This document shows positions 1 to 9,159 of a stretch of 64,000 bases of DNA, one piece after another. The stretch lies in the NCBI RefSeq assembly GCF_001907235.1, contig NZ_MQVS01000009.1:1-64000 (forward strand). Direction: 5' to 3'. The notes under the pieces were generated by a model. It worked only from the letters and a program-made list of their open reading frames with translations. It was not told the origin of the DNA and ran no database searches. This stretch comes from Buchananella hordeovulneris. Its GTDB lineage: Bacteria; Actinomycetota; Actinomycetes; Actinomycetales; Actinomycetaceae. Made by a program: the position numbers and the translations under genes. Position 1 is the first letter of the stretch. Every line of letters starts with the position of its first letter.

Positions 1-1
1 G

Positions 2-97
2 ATCGCCCAAATGGAATACCTCCTCAACATCCGCCCCCGCCAAACCCTCAACTGGCTCAACCCCACCGAAAAACTAGCTGTTGCACTCACCACTTGA
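2..97 (+). mobile_element. IS30-family transposase, C-terminal fragment (cut by window edge)
   Basis: Frame 2 reads about 31 residues to a TGA at 95-97. It contains LLNIRPRQTLNWLNPTEKLA, which closely resembles the last segment of IS30-family DDE transposases (NxRPRKTLxWxTPxE). The rest of the gene lies left of the window, so it is unknown whether the element is complete. The terminal inverted repeat should lie just downstream, but I could not identify it with confidence. Confidence 0.75.
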
Positions 98-216
98 CAC
101 CACCTATACACCGGATGAGGCGCGTGGATAGCCAGTTAGGGCGGTTGGCGGCGTGGCGGGCGCGTCAGGGCGCGCTCTGCGTGAGGGCTGGCGGGGGCGC
201 CCTGCGGGCGGAGTGC

Positions 217-1002
217 TCAGGTCTGCCGCCCAGGCTCGCCGCCCGCCCAGGCTCGCCGCCCGCTCAGGCCTGCCGCCCGCGCGGCGGCCACGGCCGCGGC
301 GACCTGCTCGGGGTCGGTGGTGTCGTAGGCGGCGGGGCCGCCGCCCGGCCCGGCCGGGCCCGCGGCGGTGCTGGTGGCGCGGCACGACAGGTGCACCGAG
401 GGCACCCCGGCGGTGGCCAGAGCAGCGAAGTCCTCCAGACGAGCCCCGCCGCCGGCCTGCACCTCCACGCCGGGCGCGGCCTGGACCAGGGCCGCCAACT
501 GTGCCAAGCCCTCGCCCACGCGCGCCGCGCCCCCCGAGGTCAACACCCGTGTCACCCCGAGGTTCGCGAGCTGCTGGCCTAGCTGGTCGATGGCGGCGGG
601 GTCGGCGGCCAGTAGCACGTCCACGCAACGGTGCACCACGAAGTCCGCTGCCCCTGCCGCACGCCGCCAGGTCGCCAAGGCGGTCAGGTCGAGCTGATAG
701 CCGCCGGGTGCCGACGCGGGCACCAGGCCTCCGACCACCACCCCGGCCGCCCCCGCCGTGCGCGCCGCGCGAATATCGGCGGTCACGAGGTCGATCTCTG
801 CTGGGGTGTGGACAAAACCGCCGCCCCGCGGCCGGATGAGCACCTGCACCGGCAGGCCCGCCCCCACGCACTGTTCAATGGTGGCCAGGCTCGGGGTGAG
901 CCCGCCCAGTTGCAGGGCGCTGCACAGCTCGACGCGGTCGGCCCCGGCGGCGGCGGCGATGCGGACGCCAGCGACATCTTGGACGGCAATTTCCAGCGGC
1001 AT
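217..1002 (-). CDS. cutC: Copper homeostasis protein CutC family
   Basis: The 261-residue product is a CutC-family TIM barrel. It opens with the typical PLEIAVQDVAGVRIAAAAGADRVELCSAL, so the ATG at 1002 is preferred over longer upstream starts that run through Pro/Thr-rich non-coding sequence (an in-frame ATG at 1020 is also possible). Family motifs include VLIRPRGGGFVHT near residue 50 and a RVLTSGGA-like segment in the second half. CutC was linked to copper tolerance in E. coli, but its biochemical role is unclear. The C-terminal tail after about residue 245 is Gly/Arg-rich and poorly conserved. It is transcribed towards the IS30 remnant and away from the fructose operon. Confidence 0.85.
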   Translation of the reverse strand: MPLEIAVQDVAGVRIAAAAGADRVELCSALQLGGLTPSLATIEQCVGAGLPVQVLIRPRGGGFVHTPAEIDLVTADIRAARTAGAAGVVVGGLVPASAPGGYQLDLTALATWRRAAGAADFVVHRCVDVLLAADPAAIDQLGQQLANLGVTRVLTSGGAARVGEGLAQLAALVQAAPGVEVQAGGGARLEDFAALATAGVPSVHLSCRATSTAAGPAGPGGGPAAYDTTDPEQVAAAVAAARAAGLSGRRAWAGGEPGRQT

Positions 1003-1374
1003 GGCCGCAGTATGCCCCATCCGCCGCTGCGGGCGGCGGGTGTGCAAGCGGTGCGCGGTGGGCAGGGTTTGGTGTAACGGGCAGTGAAAAGCGGGGTGTG
1101 GGTGGGTGGGGCGTGCGCCACGGGCAGTGTTTGGCGTAACGGGCAGCAGCAAGTGGAGGCTGGAGATCAGCGTGGACGGCGACCCGCCATGCCTCACCGT
1201 GCGGTTCTCTCTCCGGAGCTCTGCACCGACTCGGCCGTCAAGTTGCGGGCCAGCCCCCACGCATTCAAATAACAAAACAATAACAAAGCAACTATTTCCG
1301 CCCCGAAACCCACAGTGAATAGTGATTTCGGGCTAGAAAAGCCACAGGAAGGCAGCCGCGGAAGGAACCGGAAC
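1003..1374. other. Intergenic region between cutC and the fructose operon
   Basis: No gene is supported here. It holds a 25-bp imperfect direct repeat (1060-1084 and 1122-1146, two mismatches, 62 bp apart) around the core GTAACGGGCAG, and an A-rich stretch at 1265-1290 next to the fru operon promoter region. The remainder is G-rich and featureless. Confidence 0.6.
1268..1289 (+). promoter_or_regulatory. Tandem 11-bp direct repeat, putative DeoR/FruR operator
   Basis: AATAACAAAAC is followed immediately by AATAACAAAGC, so two copies sit one DNA turn apart in otherwise GC-rich DNA, about 85 bp before the DeoR-type regulator start. DeoR-family sugar regulators often bind A/T-rich tandem hexamers, so this is a plausible autoregulatory operator. 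The assignment is inference from position and repeat structure. Confidence 0.4.
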
Positions 1375-2154
1375 ATGGACAAGCTCGCCCGTCACGACGC
1401 TATCGTCGCCCTGTTAGCGCGCGCCGGGCGGGTGTCGGTTACCCAGCTGGCCGCCGAACTGAACGTCACCACCGAGACCGTCCGCCGCGACCTGGCGATG
1501 CTGGAGCGGGAAGGACGCATCGACCGCGTCCACGGCGGGGCCTTGCTGCCCCGCGCTGCTACCGTGCCGGAAACCGACCTCCGGCAGCGCCAACAACAGG
1601 CGGCCGCCGAGAAAGCCGCCATCGCTGCCGCGACGGTGACAGCCCTGCAGCTGCCTCCGGGCACCTCTCTCATCCTCGACGCTGGCTCCACCACCCAAGC
1701 GGTGGCCCGCTGCCTGCCCCCGGACCTGCCGCTGACCATCATCACCAACTCACCGATCGTCGCCCACGAACTGGCCGCCACCGCGGTCCGTCGCGCCAAC
1801 CCCACCGCCCACCCTTGGGACATCATCATGCTCGGCGGCCGCATCCGGGGCGTCACCCAGGCGGCCGTGGGAGCCAGCACCGTACTGGCCGCCACCGCCC
1901 TGCGGGTAGACCTGGCCGTGCTGGGCACCAACGGCTACACCCCCGCCCGCGGATTCACCACCCCGGACCCTGACGAGGCCGCCGTCAAGCAGGCATTCGC
2001 GGCCGCCGCCCGCCGCACCGTCGTCGTCACCGACTCTTCCAAGTTCGGCCAGGAACACCTGGTGAGCTTCCTCAGCCCCACTACCACTGACCTGCTGGTG
2101 ACCGACCAGGCCCCCAGCGAAAACCCCCACGGAATGGAGATCGTCACCCCATGA
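1375..2154 (+). CDS. DeoR-family transcriptional regulator of the fructose operon
   Basis: The 259-residue protein starts MDKLARHDAIVALLARAGRV. Its N-terminal helix-turn-helix has the DeoR signature VTQLAAELNVTTETVRRDLAMLE followed by RVHGGALLP. A DeoR sensor domain (ISOCOT fold) follows, with LDAGSTTQAVARCLP and GTNGYTPARGFTTPDPDEAAVKQ. The ATG at 1375 is chosen because GGAAGG lies just upstream and the family motif begins at once; an in-frame start at 1315 would add 20 unconserved residues. It overlaps fruK by 4 bp (ATGA), so the two are co-translated. Such regulators usually respond to fructose 1-phosphate or fructose 1,6-bisphosphate and control the genes beside them. Confidence 0.9.
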   Translation: MDKLARHDAIVALLARAGRVSVTQLAAELNVTTETVRRDLAMLEREGRIDRVHGGALLPRAATVPETDLRQRQQQAAAEKAAIAAATVTALQLPPGTSLILDAGSTTQAVARCLPPDLPLTIITNSPIVAHELAATAVRRANPTAHPWDIIMLGGRIRGVTQAAVGASTVLAATALRVDLAVLGTNGYTPARGFTTPDPDEAAVKQAFAAAARRTVVVTDSSKFGQEHLVSFLSPTTTDLLVTDQAPSENPHGMEIVTP

Positions 2155-3110
2155 TCCTGACCGTCACCCCCAACCCGTCCGAAGATCGCACCCTCCAACT
2201 CGACTCCGCCCTCGTACCCGGCGACGTCCACCGGGTGCAGGCCGTCATCTCGCAACCCGGCGGCAAAGGCATCAACGTGGCCCGTGTCCTGACCGGGGCC
2301 GGGCTGGAGGCCCTGGCCCTGCTACCCGCTGCGGCCGCAGACCCCATCGTCGGCGGCCTGAGTGAAATAGGACTGCCCTACGTGCTCGCCCCCGCCGCCG
2401 GTCCCGCGCGCCTCAACCTGACCGTCTCCTCCCCGGACGGCCAAACCACCAAACTCAACGGGGCGGGGGCGCCTGCCACCGCCACCACCACGGCCGCGCT
2501 CCGCGCCGAAATCACCCGGCGCTTGCCCGACCTAACCTGGCTTGTGCTCGCCGGCTCGCTGCCCCCCGGCATGGATCCCGCCTGGTACGCCGACGTGAGT
2601 GCCGAGGCCACCGCTGCCGGGGTCAAGGTCGCGCTCGATACCTCCGACGCCCCCCTCCGCGCCCTCGCTCCCCGGCTGCCTGCGGCCGCCCCGCACCTCC
2701 TCAAACCCAACACCTTCGAACTAGCGCAACTGACGGACGCCGACCCCGTGGCCCTCGACCAAGCCGCGAGCGCCGGCGACCCGCTCCCGGTGGCGCAGGT
2801 GGCCCGGCGCCTCGTGGACCAGGGCGTGGGGGCGGTGCTGGCCACCCTCGGTGGGGCGGGGGCGGTGCTGGTCACCCCCGAGGGCGCCTGGTTCGCCACC
2901 TCGCCCGATGTTGAGGTCCGCTCGACCGTGGGGGCGGGAGATTCGTCCCTCGCTGGATACCTCATCGCCGAGAGCGCCGCCGCCGACGCTCCCGCGCGCC
3001 TGCGCAGCGCCGTGGCCTACGGGGCAGCCGCCGCTGCCCTGCCCGGCACGGGCCTGCCCACCCCGGAGCTGACCGCCCCGGAAGACTCCACCGTCACCCA
3101 CCTGTTCTAA
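2151..3110 (+). CDS. fruK: 1-phosphofructokinase (PfkB family)
   Basis: The 319-residue PfkB-family sugar kinase converts fructose 1-phosphate to fructose 1,6-bisphosphate with ATP. It begins MILTVTPNPSEDRTLQL, typical of FruK. The substrate-binding segment QPGGKGINVARVL lies near residue 40, and the C-terminal catalytic anion-hole motif STVGAGDSSLAGYL contains the conserved GAGD aspartate. Length is normal for the family. The start overlaps the regulator stop, and fruA follows 26 bp later, giving a regulator-kinase-transporter operon. Confidence 0.94.
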   Translation: MILTVTPNPSEDRTLQLDSALVPGDVHRVQAVISQPGGKGINVARVLTGAGLEALALLPAAAADPIVGGLSEIGLPYVLAPAAGPARLNLTVSSPDGQTTKLNGAGAPATATTTAALRAEITRRLPDLTWLVLAGSLPPGMDPAWYADVSAEATAAGVKVALDTSDAPLRALAPRLPAAAPHLLKPNTFELAQLTDADPVALDQAASAGDPLPVAQVARRLVDQGVGAVLATLGGAGAVLVTPEGAWFATSPDVEVRSTVGAGDSSLAGYLIAESAAADAPARLRSAVAYGAAAAALPGTGLPTPELTAPEDSTVTHLF

Positions 3111-3136
3111 CCGCTGCCCAGACAGGAGCTTTCGCA

Positions 3137-5125
3137 ATGTCTACCCCTCTGATCGTCCCCGACCTGGTGGTCCTGGACGCGGCCTACGGGCCGACCAAAC
3201 AAGACGTCATCACCGAGCTGGCGCAGGTCATCGCGGCCGCGGGCCGGGCCGAGGCGAGCGGGCTGGCCGCCGACGCGCTCGCCCGCGAGGCCCAGGCTCC
3301 CACCGGTATTCCCGGCGGGATCGGTATCCCGCATTGCCGGTCCGCCCACGTGTCGGTCGCTTCGCTTGGCTTTGCCCGCCTGGCCGCCCCCGTCGACTTC
3401 GGGGCGAAGGACGGCCCGGCCGATCTGGTGTTCATGATCGCGGCCCCAGACGGCGCCGACGACATGCACCTGCAGCTGTTGGCCAAACTTGCGCGCGGTT
3501 TGATGCGGCAGGAGTTCACCGCGGCCCTGCGGCAGGCCGCCACGCCCGCCGAGGTGGCCGAGCTGGTCACGGCCCAGGTGCAGCCCGAACTGTTGGAGTC
3601 GGTGGCACCGGACGCGGTCGCGTCCGAGCCCGCTCCTGCCGCGCCCACGCCCGCTGCCGCGCCCGCTGCCGGGGCGGGTGCCGCTAAGCGGCGCATCGTG
3701 GCCGTCACTGCCTGCCCAACCGGTATCGCCCACACCTACATGGCGGCCGAGTCGCTGGAGCGGGCCGGAGCCGAGGCCGGGGTAGAGGTGCTGGTGGAGA
3801 CCCAGGGCTCGGCGAAGGGCGAGCGGCTGGCTGCCGAGGTGATCGCGGCCGCCGACGCCGTCATTCTCGCCACCGATGTCGGCGTCAAGGGCAAGGAGCG
3901 ATTCGCGGGCAAGCCCGCCGTCGTCTCCGGGGTCAAGCGGGCCATCAACGAGCCCGCGGTCATGATCGCCGAGGCCCTCGCGCACGCCGACAACCCGGCC
4001 GGCTACCGACTGCCCAGCGGGGAGGGCGGGCCGGAGGCGGCCGAAGAGCACGACGCGGCCATCGGGTTCGGCACCCGCCTGCGCCAGGTCCTGATGACCG
4101 GGGTGTCATACATGATCCCGTTCGTCGCCGCCGGCGGGTTGCTCATCGCCTTGGCCTTCCTCTTGGGCGGCTACGACGTCGACCCCGAAGTGGCGCTGCG
4201 GCACTCCTTCTTCGACCTGCCGCCGCAGGGCCTGAACTACTACCTGGGCGCCGTCTTCATGAAGATCGGTGGGCTGTCGATGGGCTTCCTCGTGGCAGCC
4301 CTGGCCGGGTACATCGCCTTCGCGCTCGCGGATCGCCCGGGCATCGCCCCCGGTTTTACCGCTGGGGCGGTGGCGGTGGCGGTCAACGCCGGGTTCCTCG
4401 GCGGGATCGTCGGCGGCCTGTTGGCCGGGCTGATCGCGGCGTGGCTGTCGAGCTTCAAGCCGCCGCGGTGGCTAGCCGGGCTCATGCCGGTGGTCATCAT
4501 TCCGCTGTTCGGTTCGCTGCTGGCGGGCGGGTTGATGCTGACCGTGCTGGGGCGCCCCATCGCCTGGTTGATGACGCAGTTGCAGTCCTGGCTGCAGGAC
4601 ATGTCGGGCTCGTCGGCCATCGTCCTGGGGCTGATCCTCGGCCTGATGATGTGCTTCGACCTGGGCGGGCCGGTCAACAAGACGGCCTACACCTTCGCGG
4701 TGGCGGCCCTAGAGCAGGGCGGGCAGGCGAACCTGCGGATCATGGCGGCCGTCATGGCCGCCGGGATGGTGCCGCCGCTGGCCATGGCCCTGGCCACGTT
4801 GATCCGGCGCAAGCTCTTCACGGTGGCCGAGCGGGAGAACGGCGCGGCGGCCTGGCTGCTGGGGGCGTCGTTCATCTCGGAGGGGGCGATCCCGTTCGCG
4901 GCCGCCGACCCGCTGCGGGTCATCCCCTCAATGATGGCCGGGGGCGCGGTCACCGGCGCCATGTGCATGGCCTTCGACGTGCAGTCCCGGGCCCCGCACG
5001 GCGGCATCTTCGTGTTCTTCGCCATCAACCCGGTGCTGTGGTTCGTGCTGTCGATCGTGGTGGGCACCGTGATCTCGGCGCTGACGGTGGTGGGCCTGAA
5101 GTCGCTGGCCGCCAAGCGGGTGTGA
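3137..5125 (+). CDS. fruA: PTS fructose transporter, fused IIA-IIB-IIC
   Basis: The 662-residue fused EII imports fructose and phosphorylates it at C1. The IIA domain (about 1-150) carries the phosphorylation His66 in GIGIPHCRSAHV. An Ala/Pro linker (about 155-182) leads to IIB (about 183-285), with Cys193 in VTACPTGIAHTYMAAESLE. The IIC membrane domain (about 305-660) has many hydrophobic segments and the substrate motif CFDLGGPVNKTAY. An AGGAG ribosome-binding site precedes the ATG. The domain order and length match Actinobacteria fructose permeases. EI and HPr are not encoded in this window. Confidence 0.95.
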   Translation: MSTPLIVPDLVVLDAAYGPTKQDVITELAQVIAAAGRAEASGLAADALAREAQAPTGIPGGIGIPHCRSAHVSVASLGFARLAAPVDFGAKDGPADLVFMIAAPDGADDMHLQLLAKLARGLMRQEFTAALRQAATPAEVAELVTAQVQPELLESVAPDAVASEPAPAAPTPAAAPAAGAGAAKRRIVAVTACPTGIAHTYMAAESLERAGAEAGVEVLVETQGSAKGERLAAEVIAAADAVILATDVGVKGKERFAGKPAVVSGVKRAINEPAVMIAEALAHADNPAGYRLPSGEGGPEAAEEHDAAIGFGTRLRQVLMTGVSYMIPFVAAGGLLIALAFLLGGYDVDPEVALRHSFFDLPPQGLNYYLGAVFMKIGGLSMGFLVAALAGYIAFALADRPGIAPGFTAGAVAVAVNAGFLGGIVGGLLAGLIAAWLSSFKPPRWLAGLMPVVIIPLFGSLLAGGLMLTVLGRPIAWLMTQLQSWLQDMSGSSAIVLGLILGLMMCFDLGGPVNKTAYTFAVAALEQGGQANLRIMAAVMAAGMVPPLAMALATLIRRKLFTVAERENGAAAWLLGASFISEGAIPFAAADPLRVIPSMMAGGAVTGAMCMAFDVQSRAPHGGIFVFFAINPVLWFVLSIVVGTVISALTVVGLKSLAAKRV

Positions 5126-5170
5126 GCGGCCGCCCGGCAGGGCGGTAAGCCACCGCGGAGCGCCCTTACA

Positions 5171-5213
5171 ACGAGGGGTCTGGGCAGTTTGCTAACTGCC
5201 CAGACCCCCCTTT
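5171..5213. terminator. Terminator between fruA and pgm
   Basis: GGGGTCTGGGCAGTT pairs with AACTGCCCAGACCCC around a TGCT loop, flanked by an A-containing side and a CCTTT side. It lies between convergent fruA and pgm and probably serves both. Confidence 0.85.
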
Positions 5214-5223
5214 GGTGAGCCGC

Positions 5224-6900
5224 TCAGGCCTGCAACGCGGCGGACACCACGTCCTTGGCCTCGTCCTGCACCCGGTGCAGGTGCTCCTCACTGCGGAAGG
5301 ACTCGGCGTAGATCTTGTACACGTCCTCTGTCCCCGACGGCCGGGCAGCAAACCACGCCGCCTCGGTGGCCACCTTCAACCCCCCGATGGGTGCCCCATT
5401 GCCGGGCGCCGCGACCAGGCGCGCCGTGATCTCGTCCCCCGCGAGCACGGTGGCTGTGACGTCGGCGGGAGACAACTGGGCCAGCTTGGCCTTCTCGGCC
5501 TTCGAAGCGGGCGCGTCGATGCGGGCGTAGTGCGAGACCCCGTAGCGTTCGACCAGCTCGGCGTGCAGCTGGGAGGGTGTCTTGCCAGTCACCGCCGTCA
5601 TCTCGGAGGCCAGCAAGCCCAGGATCAACCCGTCCTTGTCGGTGGTCCATACGGTGCCGTCGTGCCGCAGGAACGATGCGCCCGCGCTCTCCTCGCCCCC
5701 GAAGCCCACCGAGCCGTCCAGCAGTCCCGGCACGAAGTACTTGAACCCGACCGGCACCTCCAGCAGCTGCCGCCCCAGCCCGGCCGCCACCTTGTCGATG
5801 AGGGCCGAAGAGACCAGGGTCTTGCCGATGGCCGCCCCCGCGGGCCACTGCGGGCGATGCCCAAAGAGGTACTGGATGGCTGCCGCTAGGTAGTGGTTGG
5901 GGTTCATTAGCCCGTCAGCGGTGACTATGCCGTGCCGGTCGGAATCCGCGTCATTGCCGGTAGCGATGTCGAAACGGGCTTGCCCGTCCCCACCCGGCTG
6001 CATGATCTCCAGCAACGAAGCCATCGCCCACGGCGAGGAGCAATCCATGCGGATCTTGCCGTCGCGGTCCAGCGTCATGAAACTGAAGGCGGGATCCACG
6101 CGCGGGTTGACGACCTCCAACTGCAAGCCGTACCGCTCCGCTATCGCACCCCAATAGTCGACACTCGCCCCGCCCATCGGGTCCGCCCCGATCCGCACCC
6201 CGGCGGCCCGGATAGCCTCCAGGTCGACGACGTTGACCAAATCCTCAACGTAGGCCGCCAGGAAGTCGTACCGGTGCACAAACTCCGACTCCTGCGCGCG
6301 AGCCACCGGCACCCGCGGCACCTCCCGCCAGCCCCCGGCCAGCAGCTCGTTGGCGCGCGCCGCAATCCACTGCGTGGCGTCGGTGTCAGCCGGCCCGCCG
6401 TGCGGCGGGTTGTACTTGAAACCGCCGTCGCGCGGCGGATTGTGGGACGGCGTAATGACGATGCCGTCGGCCAAGCCCGCCCCAGTCAGGCGCACCGGCC
6501 CCTGTCCGGCCCCGTTGGCCGTCAAGATGGCGTGCGAGACGGCCGGGGTGGGGGTGAAGGAGCCGCGCGCATCGATCGCGACGTGGACCCCGGCTCCCAC
6601 CAGCACCTCAACGGCGGTGATCCACGCGGGCTCGGACAGGGCGTGGGTGTCCCGCCCCAGGTAGAGCATCCCGTCAGTGCCCTGCAGGCGGCGATACTCG
6701 ACGATCGCGGCGGTCGTGGAGACGATATGCGCCTCGTTGAAAGCGTGGTCCAGGGAGGAGCCGCGGTGCCCCGAGGTGCCGAAAACCACCTGTTGGGTAG
6801 GTTCGTGGGCGTCGGGGGTGAGGTCGTAGTACGCGGACAGGAGGGCGTCGACGTCAATCAGGTCTTCTTCCAGGGCCTTTTGGCCAGCGCGTGCATGCAT
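5224..6900 (-). CDS. pgm: Phosphoglucomutase, alpha-D-glucose-phosphate specific
   Basis: The 558-residue alpha-D-phosphohexomutase interconverts glucose 1-phosphate and glucose 6-phosphate. The phosphoserine loop is [13 protein letters not shown] with Ser152. The metal loop DADSDRHGI and the sugar-specificity loop GGEESAG follow in order, and the phosphate-binding segment [15 protein letters not shown] is near the C terminus. Length (about 550) matches the Pgm class found in Actinobacteria and E. coli. Two ATGs lie at the start region (the upstream one out of frame); the 6900 start is used. No strong Shine-Dalgarno is visible. Confidence 0.95.
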   Translation of the reverse strand: MHARAGQKALEEDLIDVDALLSAYYDLTPDAHEPTQQVVFGTSGHRGSSLDHAFNEAHIVSTTAAIVEYRRLQGTDGMLYLGRDTHALSEPAWITAVEVLVGAGVHVAIDARGSFTPTPAVSHAILTANGAGQGPVRLTGAGLADGIVITPSHNPPRDGGFKYNPPHGGPADTDATQWIAARANELLAGGWREVPRVPVARAQESEFVHRYDFLAAYVEDLVNVVDLEAIRAAGVRIGADPMGGASVDYWGAIAERYGLQLEVVNPRVDPAFSFMTLDRDGKIRMDCSSPWAMASLLEIMQPGGDGQARFDIATGNDADSDRHGIVTADGLMNPNHYLAAAIQYLFGHRPQWPAGAAIGKTLVSSALIDKVAAGLGRQLLEVPVGFKYFVPGLLDGSVGFGGEESAGASFLRHDGTVWTTDKDGLILGLLASEMTAVTGKTPSQLHAELVERYGVSHYARIDAPASKAEKAKLAQLSPADVTATVLAGDEITARLVAAPGNGAPIGGLKVATEAAWFAARPSGTEDVYKIYAESFRSEEHLHRVQDEAKDVVSAALQA

Positions 6901-6970
6901 GTATCGATCTTCTCAAACTTGTTCGCCATTTGGTTAGGGGCCATCGCATAGTGGAAAGCTGGGGTTTGCC

Positions 6971-6994
6971 GACTAAGACCTTTAAGGTTTAGTC
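6971..6994 (+). promoter_or_regulatory. Inverted repeat with -10 box at the rhodanese start (leaderless)
   Basis: GACTAAGACC, a TTTA centre and AGGTTTAGTC form an imperfect palindrome ending one base before the ATG. The box TAAGGT (6983-6988) sits 6 nt before the ATG, as in leaderless actinobacterial transcripts. The palindrome could be an operator covering the -10 element. Confidence 0.45.
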
Positions 6995-7345
6995 ATGACT
7001 CTTCCAAGCGGCCCCGCCAACATCACCATCAACAACCTGGACCCCGACCAGCCCATCCCGGACGGCTACGCCCTGCTCGACGTGCGCGAGGACGACGAGT
7101 GGGAGGCCGGGCACGCCCCCGGTGCCGTCCACATCCCCTCCGGGGAACTAGCCGACCGGCTCGACGAGCTGCCCGACGCCGAACTCATCGTCGTCTGCCG
7201 CGGCGGCGGCCGCTCCGCTCGCGCCGTGCAGTGGCTGGCCTCGCAAGGCATCGACGCCCTGAACCTGGACGGTGGGATGCGGGCCTGGGCCGCCGCAGGC
7301 TTCGAACTGGTAGCCGAAGACGGCGACATTCCCACCGTCGACTAG
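6995..7345 (+). CDS. Rhodanese-like domain protein
   Basis: The 116-residue protein is a single rhodanese domain. It has LLDVREDDEWEAGHAPGAVHIP and the active-site loop VVCRGGGRSARAV with Cys68, followed by LDGGMRAWAAAGF. The catalytic Cys is present, so it should carry sulfane sulfur, acting as a thiosulfate or persulfide sulfurtransferase. The partner is not evident from neighbours. It is divergent from pgm and appears to be translated from a leaderless message. Confidence 0.9.
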   Translation: MTLPSGPANITINNLDPDQPIPDGYALLDVREDDEWEAGHAPGAVHIPSGELADRLDELPDAELIVVCRGGGRSARAVQWLASQGIDALNLDGGMRAWAAAGFELVAEDGDIPTVD

Positions 7346-7469
7346 GCCCCGCCCGGCGCTCGCGAGCGGGCGTTCCTCCGTAGCGGGCACCGCCCGCAGG
7401 TTACTGCGGCGGCCCGGCGCTCGCGGGCGGCGCGGCGCGGCGGGCGGCGCGGGCGGTAAGGTGACGCCC

Positions 7470-8324
7470 ATGGGTAAGAAGAACCGCAAAGACGGCGCGC
7501 CGAAGCGGCAGCGCGTGAAGTACGTCGACCGGCCTTTCGAAGGGCTCGGTGGCGAAGCTGACCTGGTGGCGATGCGCGAGCTGCTGCCGTGTGCGAGCGC
7601 GCGCGTGCGCACCACGGCCGAGTACGGCGGGCGCGAGGTGCTGCTGGTGACGGTGCTGCCGAACATGTCGCCCGTGATGGTGCGCAAGGACGGGGTGCTG
7701 GTGGTCGGCATGCAGATCCAGGCCAAGTCCGGCGACGCCTCCCGGGACTACGCCGCCGCGATCCTGGCGGGCCTGGAGCTGGAGCCGGGGCAGGCGCTTG
7801 GCACCCTCGGCATCGTTGAGCCCGGGCCGCGCCTGCAAGACGTGCTCGACCCGGCGGTGCCGGTGGCCGCCGAGATCCACCCGAACTTTGAGTTCTGGCT
7901 CGACGCCGACACGGAACGCACCGAAGAGGTCACCGCCGCCCTGGAGGAATCCGCGCAGGGCATGGTGCCGTCGGCAGCGGTCGCAGACGCCCCGGGGGCT
8001 TTCTGGTGTTCGATGAACAACGAGTTCCTGCGCTGGGTGCGCAGCGAGGACGAGGATGACGTCTGGGATGCCTTGGCGCGCCTGCACGCCGCGGGAGAGT
8101 CGCACCTGGGCGAGGGCACGCGGTTCGTGGGCGCCTTCCGCACCTGCGGGCTGCTGGTGCCGGTATGGGAATTGGCACCCGGCACGGGGGCGGAGGGCGT
8201 GACTGCCCCCGCGCACGCGCTCGGTGAGCGGCTGGCGGACGCCCTGGCCGCCGGGGGAGAGCTGGACGATGCCCAGCGGCGCGCCCGCGCGGGCCTGGTT
8301 TCCCGGCAGGTAACGCTTCGCTGA
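7470..8324 (+). CDS. DUF5926 family protein
   Basis: The 284-residue protein starts MGKKNRKDGAPKRQRVKYVDRPF, a basic N terminus followed by a conserved actinobacterial domain (FEGLGGEADLVAMRELLPCASA). It matches my memory of the DUF5926 family, whose function is unknown. The ATG at 7470 is preferred over the in-frame GTG at 7461 because TAAGGT (7457-7462) lies 7 nt before it, giving a leaderless start. Acidic helices (DTERTEEVTAALEES) occur in the middle, and no membrane segment is seen. Confidence 0.8.
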   Translation: MGKKNRKDGAPKRQRVKYVDRPFEGLGGEADLVAMRELLPCASARVRTTAEYGGREVLLVTVLPNMSPVMVRKDGVLVVGMQIQAKSGDASRDYAAAILAGLELEPGQALGTLGIVEPGPRLQDVLDPAVPVAAEIHPNFEFWLDADTERTEEVTAALEESAQGMVPSAAVADAPGAFWCSMNNEFLRWVRSEDEDDVWDALARLHAAGESHLGEGTRFVGAFRTCGLLVPVWELAPGTGAEGVTAPAHALGERLADALAAGGELDDAQRRARAGLVSRQVTLR

Positions 8325-8376
8325 GAATCGCGTGGGGGCGGCGGCTGGCCCGCACGCGAGGCGTTAGGCTGTGCTT

Positions 8377-9159
8377 GTGACTGATGGGCCTGACACCCTC
8401 CGCGACGCCCAGCGTGTGGCGGTAGTCATTCCTGCATTCGATGAGGCCCCCATCATTGCGGCTACCGTCCGCGCCTGCCGCGCCATCCCCGCCGTCGACC
8501 TGGTGGTCGTGGTGGACGACGGCTCGGTGGACAAGACGCAGCACGCCGCCCGGGGAGCCGGCGCCGTCGTCGTGCGCCACAGCGTCAACCGGGGCAAAGC
8601 CTCGGCAGTAGAGACGGGCATCAAGGTGGTGGCAATGCGGGACTTGCCGGATCTGCCGCCGCGGCACGTGCTGGTCATCGACGCCTGGCTGGGCGACGCG
8701 GCCGCCGAATGCGCCCCCGCCGTGCAGGCAGTCCTGGACGGTCAGGCGGACTGCGCGATCGCAGTGTCACTGTCCCACACGCCCGCCGGGCGCGCCGAGG
8801 CCTTTGCCCGCAGCGGCATCGCCCGGCTGACCGGTCTGCAATCGGTGCAACCGCTGGCACCGCACCGCTGCCTGACACGGGAGGCCGCCAACGCCGCCAT
8901 GCCGCTGGCCGGCGGGTGGGGGCTAGAGCCCGGCATCACGATCGACGTGCTCGCCGCCGGGCTCACGGTAATGGAGGTCGAATGCGACATGCCCGCCGGG
9001 CGGCGCGGCTCCAAACAACACCGGGGAGCCTTCGCCCACCAGCGGGAGGTGGCCACCGCCATCCTCACGCGGCGTTTCTTCCGCCCGCCCCCGGCCGCGC
9101 CCCGCTCAATCCAGTCCGAGCCGCAGCCCGGGATCCCCTACCAGATCGGGAGCAAGTGA
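8377..9159 (+). CDS. Family 2 glycosyltransferase without a canonical DXD
   Basis: The 260-residue GT-A protein has VAVVIPAFDEAPIIAATV and the nucleotide-binding VVVVDDGSVDKT, then NRGKASAVETGI, as in glucosyl-3-phosphoglycerate or dolichol-phosphate type GT2 enzymes. Where DXD (usually DAD) is expected, it reads IDAWLGD (residues 101-107), so the second metal-binding Asp is Trp. The GTG at 8377 lies 6 nt after a TAGGCT box (8365-8370); a GTG at 8371 is the alternative. It overlaps pheA by 4 bp (GTGA). The acceptor is unknown. Confidence 0.75.
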   Translation: MTDGPDTLRDAQRVAVVIPAFDEAPIIAATVRACRAIPAVDLVVVVDDGSVDKTQHAARGAGAVVVRHSVNRGKASAVETGIKVVAMRDLPDLPPRHVLVIDAWLGDAAAECAPAVQAVLDGQADCAIAVSLSHTPAGRAEAFARSGIARLTGLQSVQPLAPHRCLTREAANAAMPLAGGWGLEPGITIDVLAAGLTVMEVECDMPAGRRGSKQHRGAFAHQREVATAILTRRFFRPPPAAPRSIQSEPQPGIPYQIGSK

